From: Peptococcaceae bacterium UBA4068
GTDB taxonomy: Bacteria > Bacillota > Dehalobacteriia > UBA4068
Assembly (NCBI GenBank): GCA_002382665.1
Contig: DFZA01000011.1
Span: 1-6,531, forward strand
Direction: 5' to 3'
DNA: 6,531 bases
Positions 1-3,858 of the stretch are shown in pieces. The translations under genes were made by a program, and so were the position numbers. The notes below the pieces were generated by a model. The model made no database searches and was not told the DNA's origin. It was given only the letters and a program-made list of their open reading frames with translations. Numbering within the stretch: position 1 is the first letter of the stretch; every line of letters starts with the position of its first letter.

Positions 1-9
1 CAATACCAC
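1..9 (-). CDS. Start of an unidentified gene running off the left edge
   Basis: Only three codons (GTG GTA TTG) are inside the window, so the product cannot be named. The start is chosen because a near-ideal ribosome binding site, AGGAGGTG at 16-23 on the minus strand, sits six T residues before the GTG. A TTG at 9-11 is a less likely alternative start. The gene has the same orientation as the molybdenum hydroxylase genes, but strong hairpins at 437-571 and a promoter-like region at 263-375 separate it from them, so it is probably a separate transcription unit. The existence of a gene here is inferred from the binding site and spacing alone. Confidence 0.45.
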
Positions 10-15
10 AAAAAA

Positions 16-23
16 CACCTCCT
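16..23 (-). promoter_or_regulatory. Ribosome binding site of the left-edge gene
   Basis: The minus strand reads AGGAGGTG, a full complement to the 16S rRNA tail, followed by six T residues and GTG. It is the last of three similar binding sites on this strand (the others at 134-142 and 231-240) and the only one followed by a usable start codon at the right distance. Confidence 0.55.
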
Positions 24-44
24 GTTAATATTTTGTCACGCTTA

Positions 45-85
45 TTAGCGCTATACCGTTATTCTAACCCGAGTATATCGCTATT
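45..85. repeat. Hairpin-forming intergenic repeat, copy 1
   Basis: This 41-base element is an imperfect inverted repeat: TAGCGCTATAC at the left and GTATATCGCTA at the right, pairing at 10 of 11 positions around a spacer of about 16 bases. A second copy with the same outline lies at 159-199. The shared parts are the arms plus the blocks CCGTTATTCT and CGAGTATATCGCTATT. It lies between a start-less ribosome binding site (134-142) and that of the left-edge gene (16-23), so it falls in the predicted 5' leader. It could be an operator or an RNA hairpin; the sequence does not decide between these. Confidence 0.75.
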
Positions 86-133
86 AAATGCAACAGCGTT
101 CACTTCACGGATCAGAGAATTATAAGATGTTCT

Positions 134-142
134 CACCTCCTT
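134..142 (-). promoter_or_regulatory. Ribosome binding site without a proper start codon
   Basis: The minus strand reads AAGGAGGTG, as strong as the binding site of the left-edge gene. At the expected distance the codon is ATC (126-128), followed by TTA and the stop TAA, so nothing of length is translated from it in that frame. A GTG overlapping the binding site itself opens a 25-codon frame, but it is too close to be used normally. It may be a leftover of a deleted gene or part of a leader that controls the downstream gene. Confidence 0.45.
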
Positions 143-158
143 CTGTCAATTACCATTT

Positions 159-199
159 TTAGCGTCATACCGTTATTCTTGATCGAGTATATCGCTATT
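159..199. repeat. Hairpin-forming intergenic repeat, copy 2
   Basis: Same element as at 45-85, offset by 114 bases, with arms TAGCGTCATAC and GTATATCGCTA pairing at 9 of 11 positions. The spacer differs (TTGATC where copy 1 has AACCCG), while the flanking blocks CCGTTATTCT and CGAGTATATCGCTATT are unchanged. Conservation of arms and blocks with a freely varying spacer suggests that the folded or protein-bound form is what matters. It lies between the binding sites at 231-240 and 134-142, so the leader looks like two successive units of binding site plus hairpin element. Confidence 0.75.
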
Positions 200-230
200 C
201 AACAAATCCCGTAAATTTTCTTAATTTTAT

Positions 231-240
231 ACCTCCTTTT
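231..240 (-). promoter_or_regulatory. Ribosome binding site followed by ATT instead of ATG
   Basis: The minus strand reads AAAAGGAGGT, then five bases, then ATT at 223-225 where an ATG would be expected. The frame from ATT runs only eight codons (IKKIYGIC) before TGA. Either a leader peptide using a rare start or the mutated remnant of a former gene start would explain it. Confidence 0.4.
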
Positions 241-262
241 AGTAATAGTTTTCTTTAAATTA

Positions 263-271
263 ATATTATCA
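263..271 (-). promoter_or_regulatory. Possible extended -10 promoter for the left-edge gene
   Basis: The minus strand reads TGATAATAT, which fits an extended -10 element (TG, one base, TAATAT). No good -35 hexamer is found about 17 bases upstream; the best there is TGGTAA. A weak -35 combined with a palindrome about 45 bases upstream (300-320) would suit an activator-dependent promoter. The region is very A/T rich, so chance matches are easy. Confidence 0.3.
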
Positions 272-299
272 AATTTTATCTAAGTTTACCATATATGTG

Positions 300-320
300 A
301 CTATAACTTTTCGTTATAGT
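300..320. promoter_or_regulatory. Palindromic operator-like site
   Basis: ACTATAAC and GTTATAGT form perfect 8-base arms around the spacer TTTTC. The larger block ATATATGTGACTATAAC (291-307), which contains the left arm, recurs as ATATATGTGAACTATAC at 359-375, one inserted and one deleted base apart. A palindrome with an extra upstream half-like copy, located upstream of a weak promoter, is the usual layout of a binding site for a dimeric regulator. No regulator gene is visible in the window, so the binding protein is unknown. Confidence 0.45.
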
Positions 321-358
321 TGACTATGAGCAATAATTAAATAATAAATGCTGACAAT

Positions 359-375
359 ATATATGTGAACTATAC
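359..375. repeat. Second copy of the operator-like half block
   Basis: ATATATGTGAACTATAC matches 291-307 (ATATATGTGACTATAAC) except for an inserted A and a missing A. The copies are 68 bases apart, about six and a half helical turns. It may be an auxiliary binding site for whatever binds at 300-320. Confidence 0.4.
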
Positions 376-436
376 ATCCAAATCCAGGATGAAATTAATC
401 GGCGTATTCGACAATTACCGTATCAAAGCAACGTAA

Positions 437-475
437 AAGGGCTTGCTGCCTGCTTTTCACAGACAACAAACCCTT
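437..475 (-). terminator. Rho-independent terminator downstream of Mop-A
   Basis: Read on the minus strand, the segment folds into a continuous 16-base-pair stem, including three G-U pairs, closed by the loop TGAAAAG. The outer arms are AAGGGTTTG and CAAGCCCTT. The 3' arm runs straight into a short run of four T residues (435-438) followed by ACG. The three G-T pairs become mismatches if the plus strand is transcribed, so the hairpin is better suited to minus-strand transcription. It lies just over 110 bases past the Mop-A stop codon and would end the molybdenum hydroxylase transcript before the left-hand transcription unit. The T run is short, so termination may be incomplete. Confidence 0.6.
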
Positions 476-541
476 GCCATTGCTTAAATAAACTTTGACC
501 AACTTTTGAAGTCGGCATACACTTAACTAAATCTCAAAGTC

Positions 542-571
542 CATGTCAAGCCGCCTAGGCGGCTTGACATG
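542..571. terminator. Perfect 30-base palindrome directly after Mop-A
   Basis: The two halves begin CATGTCAAGCCGC and end GCGGCTTGACATG around CTAG, with no mismatch over 30 bases. It starts 16 bases past the Mop-A stop codon. As RNA it gives a 13-base-pair GC-rich stem with a four-base loop, the same on either strand. There is no T run on either side, so it is either an unusual terminator, an mRNA 3'-end stabiliser ahead of the terminator at 437-475, or a DNA-binding site. Its presence is certain; its role as a terminator is inferred from position. Confidence 0.5.
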
Positions 572-587
572 AATCAAAGATTTAACT

Positions 588-644
588 TTACTTAATACCC
601 TTTTCCTTTAACGCACGCAGTACATCTTCGGGCAGGATCGGTAA
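588..644. repeat. 57-base block identical to 3802-3858
   Basis: The last 18 codons plus stop of Mop-A (peptide LPILPEDVLRALKEKGIK) match those of Mop-B base for base, with no synonymous difference. Identity stops abruptly on both sides: at the stop codon on one side and just before the peptide on the other. Confidence 0.9.
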
Positions 645-2909
645 CCCATTAAATTCTAGACCTGTAGCATCATAGATCGCATTATTGATAGCCGCTGGCG
701 TCGGACACAGGCTTGATTCTCCGATACCCTTGGCGCCGAACGGACCAAACGGATCATCATAGTTTTCAATAAACTCGCTATCGATCATCGGTACATCCAG
801 GGCCGTAGGTACTTTATAATCGACATAACCCAGAGTTTTCTGTACGCCGTTTTCTCTGTAGACCCGCTCGTAGAGCGTCATGCCGATACCCTGCACGACA
901 GCGCCCTCGATTTGGCCGGAGCAGGTCAGTGGATTGATGGTAGTCCCGGTTTCCTGTGTAGCAAAGAAATCAACGACCTCAATTTTACCGGTATCGATAT
1001 CAATCTCTACGGTGGCCATCTGGCAAGCGAAGGTAAAGGTTACAATATCCTTGACAAAATCCTTTCGACCTCTGGTAAAACGGGCCTCCCGATCAATATG
1101 ACTGCCTTTGCTGCTCAAGGGCGTGCCTAAATAGTAATAGCAATAATTAATGACTTGATCATAAGTCAGATCAGTCTCCACATATCTGTTATTGCCATAA
1201 TCGATATAGATCTTTTCATCTATGATCTCCAAATTATCATTCTTCTCCAGCATCCTTGCCGCCGCAGCAATGATATCCTTCTTGATGTTCTCCGCCGCCG
1301 CTTTAACCGAATTGCCTATAACAAACGTCTGGCGGCTACCCCAGGCGCCGAGGTCATAGGGAACCGCATCGGTATTGTCGTCGATGATTCTGATCCTCTC
1401 CGCTTTGACGCCTAGAACCTCCATAGCGATCTGCATCACAACGGTCTGTATGCCCTGGCCCAATTCACAAGAATTAGTAATAATGGATACAAGGCCGTCT
1501 TCGGCAATTTTGATAAAGCTATCGCAGGAGGCGTAGCTGTAATAACGGCCTCCTGAACCGGTAAATACCAGCGTGGATAAACCGGTACCGCGTAGTTTAT
1601 TACCATGCAGTCCGGATTCGGCTCTCTTTTCATGCCATCTGCCTTTCTTGACGGCTTCTTCAACACATTCGACCATCGAACAGCTGCCAAAATAGGCTCC
1701 AGCCTCGGTAGAATCACCGGCATAGGTGGGGTTTTTTAAACGTATTTCAGCCGGATCCATGCCCAAATGTTTGGCAATTTTATCCATCTGTGATTCAAAA
1801 GCAAAGTTGGTCTGCGGCCAGCCGAAACCACGGAAGGCTGTATTATACTGATGATTGGTATAAGCGCCATATACATCCCACTTTAGATTAGGAACACGAT
1901 ATAGGGTACAAAATAACCTGCCGGAAAAATTAGCGATAGCCACCCCTTTATCACAATAGGCGCCGTTATCCATGATCACATGCCCTTGCTGAGCGACAAT
2001 TTTACCGTTCTTATTATAACCTGTCTTGAGGTCTATGATATAAGGATAGCGGCCGCGTGAACTCATAAATTCCTCCTCGCGGTTATTTACCAGCTGAACC
2101 GGACGGCCATTACATTTTTTGGAAAGCAGCGCCGATATTGGGAAAAGGATATCAATTACCACCTTCTGGCCAAAGCCGCCGCCGTTCATGGTTCTATGTA
2201 AAGTAATGTTACCTGTTGGTAAATCAAGCAGACGGGCAATTTCCTGCCGACCGGTATGCGGCGCCTGGAACGGTCCCCACATGGTAACATGGTTGCTGAC
2301 CAGATCCCACTGGGCAACGCAGCCGTTTGTCTCCAGACAACTATGAAAAACCTGTGTCGTGGTATAACGGTGCTCCATAGTAAAGTCGCATTCCCAAAAA
2401 GCCTTATCCACATCGCCAAATTCTCTATGGACCTCAAAAGCTATATTAGATGTTTTACCATGATCTGCATGAACAATCGGAGCTCCTTCCTTAAGCGCTT
2501 CCTCCGGATCAAATACACCTTCCATTGGCTGATATTCTACTTTAATCAGTGACGTCGCTCTTTCAGCAATCAGCAGGCTGTCTGCAGCTACGGCCGCTAC
2601 CTCGTCACCAGCGTAACGAACAACATCTTTTGCCAGCATATATTTATCTGCGAATTCCTGTTGAAAACTAAACAGCTTCATGGCCGTATCCTTACTGGTG
2701 ATTACAGCGCGTACACCAGGCAATGATTCGGCGGCAGAAGTATCGATGCTGAGAATCTTAGCAAATGGATACGGGCTCCTCAATATTTTACCATATAGCA
2801 TACCGGTAAATTGATAATCTTTTAAGTATTTTAATTTACCTGTAACTTTATCAAGAGCATCATAACGGGGGATCGGTTTGCCTATAACTTTAAAATTTGG
2901 TCTTTCCAT
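588..2909 (-). CDS. Molybdenum hydroxylase catalytic subunit (Mop-A), xanthine dehydrogenase family
   Basis: This 773-residue protein is the molybdopterin-binding large subunit of a cytoplasmic molybdenum hydroxylase, an enzyme that hydroxylates a heterocycle or aldehyde carbon with water and passes electrons through 2Fe-2S and FAD subunits. The N-terminal hammerhead domain covers about residues 17-130. The two molybdopterin-binding domains follow, with WGPFQAPH at 211-218, GGGFGQK at 243-249, TAFRGFG at 357-363, GQG at 484-486 and GSRQ at 524-527. The catalytic glutamate is E731 in GIGESS. The arginine of TAFRGFG (R360) matches the substrate-site arginine of xanthine dehydrogenase, but V250 stands where that enzyme has its purine-binding glutamate. 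The CO dehydrogenase loop is absent. Length is normal and no frame damage is seen. The start ATG overlaps the stop of the hybrid gene (TAATG), preceded by a GAAGGGGGG binding site. Its own FAD and 2Fe-2S partners are reduced to that hybrid gene. Substrate unknown. Confidence 0.93.
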   Translation of the reverse strand: MERPNFKVIGKPIPRYDALDKVTGKLKYLKDYQFTGMLYGKILRSPYPFAKILSIDTSAAESLPGVRAVITSKDTAMKLFSFQQEFADKYMLAKDVVRYAGDEVAAVAADSLLIAERATSLIKVEYQPMEGVFDPEEALKEGAPIVHADHGKTSNIAFEVHREFGDVDKAFWECDFTMEHRYTTTQVFHSCLETNGCVAQWDLVSNHVTMWGPFQAPHTGRQEIARLLDLPTGNITLHRTMNGGGFGQKVVIDILFPISALLSKKCNGRPVQLVNNREEEFMSSRGRYPYIIDLKTGYNKNGKIVAQQGHVIMDNGAYCDKGVAIANFSGRLFCTLYRVPNLKWDVYGAYTNHQYNTAFRGFGWPQTNFAFESQMDKIAKHLGMDPAEIRLKNPTYAGDSTEAGAYFGSCSMVECVEEAVKKGRWHEKRAESGLHGNKLRGTGLSTLVFTGSGGRYYSYASCDSFIKIAEDGLVSIITNSCELGQGIQTVVMQIAMEVLGVKAERIRIIDDNTDAVPYDLGAWGSRQTFVIGNSVKAAAENIKKDIIAAAARMLEKNDNLEIIDEKIYIDYGNNRYVETDLTYDQVINYCYYYLGTPLSSKGSHIDREARFTRGRKDFVKDIVTFTFACQMATVEIDIDTGKIEVVDFFATQETGTTINPLTCSGQIEGAVVQGIGMTLYERVYRENGVQKTLGYVDYKVPTALDVPMIDSEFIENYDDPFGPFGAKGIGESSLCPTPAAINNAIYDATGLEFNGLPILPEDVLRALKEKGIK

Positions 2910-3047
2910 TATTTCCGCCCCCCTTCTTGCATGTTTTGAGCAGCTTTTTGTATAGCCTTAACTATCTTTACATAACCGGTGCAACGGCAAATATTGCCGC
3001 CAATACCTTTTCTAATTTCTTTTTCTGTTGGATTATGGTTCTCATTT
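2909..3047. repeat. 139-base block about 94% identical to 6102-6240
   Basis: The end of the hybrid gene matches the end of the intact 2Fe-2S gene over 139 bases with no gap and about eight differences, only one of them in the first 92 bases. At 3048 the similarity ends sharply, which marks the junction where the FAD-derived part begins. Confidence 0.9.
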
Positions 3048-3289
3048 GAAGCCACGCCAACAGCAGCTAATTCCTTGGCGGTATTTTTATCGATCTTCAG
3101 CCAGTCAATTCCGATACCCTTTAAATCGATAACGTGTTCAGGAGTCCATTGTTCTGCCTTCGGCCGTACCAATAGATCAGTCCCTCCGACCAGCATCCGC
3201 GCTTTTCCCCAGTATTTAGAGGCTAGAGCGCAAGCTCCGTCAAGCGTGGCTGGTTTGTAATACTTAAACTCACTCTTTAAAACTACCAT
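2909..3289 (-). CDS. Hybrid remnant: FAD-subunit N-terminus fused in frame to 2Fe-2S-subunit C-terminus
   Basis: This 126-residue frame is not a known protein type. Residues 1-80 look like the start of the FAD-binding medium subunit, with VGGTDLL at 34-40 matching the first flavin-binding loop. Residues 81-126 are the end of a 2Fe-2S subunit, including GNICRCTGY, nearly identical to the gene at 6102. Missing are about 200 residues of the FAD subunit, with its second flavin motif, and about 100 of the 2Fe-2S subunit, with the whole first cluster and the CGYC half of the second. It therefore cannot carry electrons in the normal way. The start is the ATG at 3287-3289, six bases after GGAGGTG; an ATG at 3302-3304 overlaps that binding site and is unlikely. 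The stop overlaps the Mop-A start (TAATG), so its translation probably still couples to Mop-A. An internal deletion is the simplest origin. Confidence 0.85.
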   Translation of the reverse strand: MVVLKSEFKYYKPATLDGACALASKYWGKARMLVGGTDLLVRPKAEQWTPEHVIDLKGIGIDWLKIDKNTAKELAAVGVASNENHNPTEKEIRKGIGGNICRCTGYVKIVKAIQKAAQNMQEGGRK

Positions 3290-3295
3290 ATAAGA

Positions 3296-3302
3296 CACCT
3301 CC
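3296..3302 (-). promoter_or_regulatory. Ribosome binding site that fixes the start of the hybrid gene
   Basis: The minus strand reads GGAGGTG, then TCTTAT, then ATG (3287-3289). The upstream in-frame ATG at 3302-3304 overlaps this site, so the downstream ATG is the better start. It shortens the protein by five residues, and the new N-terminus MVVLKSEFKYY is a normal FAD-subunit start. Confidence 0.75.
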
Positions 3303-3326
3303 ATTATTATAATAAACTTATATAAT

Positions 3327-3341
3327 CAAAGCATAGCTTTG
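3327..3341. promoter_or_regulatory. Short palindrome upstream of the hybrid gene
   Basis: CAAAGC and GCTTTG form perfect six-base arms around ATA, about 40 bases upstream of the hybrid gene start. A/T-rich -10-like sequence (TATAAT-like) lies between it and the gene, so it could be an operator overlapping a promoter. It is short enough to occur by chance. Confidence 0.25.
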
Positions 3342-3371
3342 CTATTTACAAATTGATAAAGCCGTCGCTCG

Positions 3372-3540
3372 GTACCCTTGTCAACGATTCTGGTCCTATC
3401 GCATTGACGCCTATTTCCATGGTGATCTGCATGACCACAACCTGGCTGATTTCCGAGCAAGCGGTAATCGATGAAACCAACCCATCTTGCTGCTCGATAT
3501 AAGCAGTTTCCCGTTCTTTAAAAGCAAATTCTGGACAGGC
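3372..3540 (-). pseudogene. Frameshifted fragment of a third molybdenum hydroxylase catalytic subunit
   Basis: Translated on the minus strand, this segment gives QQDGLVSSITACSEISQ and then VVVMQITMEIGVNA, which align with Mop-A residues 470-502 (EDGLVSIITNSCELGQG, then TVVMQIAMEVLGVKA). Near 3397-3400 one base is missing, and the alignment continues in the next frame as RTRIVDKGT against RIRIIDDNT. The GQG motif is lost through a small in-frame deletion. The DNA matches Mop-A (about 1372-1500) too well for chance, for example GACGCCTA and GATCTGCAT in register. What remains is about 50 residues of a protein of about 770, with no start and no stop of its own, so it is not functional. The segment beyond about 3520 (peptide ACPEFAFKERE) is not clearly homologous. 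The relic sits exactly where a further cassette would be expected. Confidence 0.8.
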
Positions 3541-3569
3541 ATGTAATAAAAATCTTTGAAAATTGATTG

Positions 3570-3626
3570 AGAATTCTCTTGCGCACCTTTAGTAATCTAC
3601 TCATAATGTCCTAGAAAGAGAATTCT
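3570..3626. repeat. Inverted repeat within the decayed region
   Basis: AGAATTCTCTT at 3570-3580 and AAGAGAATTCT at 3616-3626 are perfect 11-base inverted copies 35 bases apart. The segment lies between two pieces that look like parts of the same decayed catalytic-subunit gene, so it may be part of a small insertion. It has no coding capacity. A plain hairpin or terminator is also possible; on the plus strand it is followed by T-rich sequence, but no gene on that strand would need it. Confidence 0.5.
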
Positions 3627-3638
3627 TATTTATTCTTT

Positions 3639-3668
3639 ATTATAATATAATAGCGGCCGCCGATACAA
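3639..3668 (-). promoter_or_regulatory. Possible promoter upstream of the hybrid gene and Mop-A
   Basis: The minus strand has TATAAT (3639-3644) with TTGTAT 18 bases upstream (3663-3668). The -10 is perfect, but the -35 matches the consensus at only three of six positions, and the distance to the hybrid gene is about 350 bases. It may be fortuitous in A/T-rich decayed sequence; transcription from the Mop-B operon could instead continue through. Confidence 0.25.
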
Positions 3669-3728
3669 CCAGCTGTTTTGCATAGCACGTGTTTGTATCT
3701 ACGCTTCAGCTTCGTTTGCCTCATATAT

Positions 3729-3770
3729 ACTATAAGCAGGCTAGTCAATTAAGACCAACCTGCTTATAGT
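3729..3770 (-). terminator. Hairpin downstream of Mop-B
   Basis: ACTATAAGCAGG (3729-3740) and CCTGCTTATAGT (3759-3770) pair perfectly over 12 bases. Inside, GTC and GAC can pair again around AATTAA. It lies about 30 bases after the Mop-B stop codon, where a transcript end is expected. No T run follows on the minus strand (the next bases are ATATATGAGG), so it may be a weak terminator or an mRNA-end stabiliser rather than a full stop. Confidence 0.45.
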
Positions 3771-3801
3771 TAAACGATAATCATTTACTCTTGAGCAAAA
3801 A

Positions 3802-3858
3802 TTACTTAATACCCTTTTCCTTTAACGCACGCAGTACATCTTCGGGCAGGATCGGTAA
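3802..3858. repeat. 57-base block identical to 588-644
   Basis: C-terminal codons and stop of Mop-B, identical in DNA to those of Mop-A. Upstream flanking codons differ freely (KLPILP preceded by VRFE here, GLPILP preceded by LEFN in Mop-A). Confidence 0.9.

Noticed and set aside
45..199. CRISPR array
   Set aside because: Only two copies, each an imperfect inverted repeat with sequence variation inside, and a 73-base interval containing a ribosome binding site; this does not fit CRISPR repeat-spacer structure.
389..436. Short plus-strand frame MKLIGVFDNYRIKAT
   Set aside because: Fifteen codons only, no convincing ribosome binding site, and its stop codon abuts the terminator hairpin that serves the other strand.
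1155..1415. Plus-strand open frame of 86 codons
   Set aside because: Antisense to Mop-A; hydrophobic-looking translation but no independent support.
3302..3304. Upstream ATG as start of the hybrid gene
   Set aside because: It overlaps the ribosome binding site GGAGGTG, which is correctly spaced for the ATG at 3287-3289.
3662..3699. Inverted repeat GATACAA and TTGTATC as an insertion end or operator
   Set aside because: Seven-base arms 24 bases apart in A/T-rich decayed sequence are expected by chance, and no target duplication or transposase is present.
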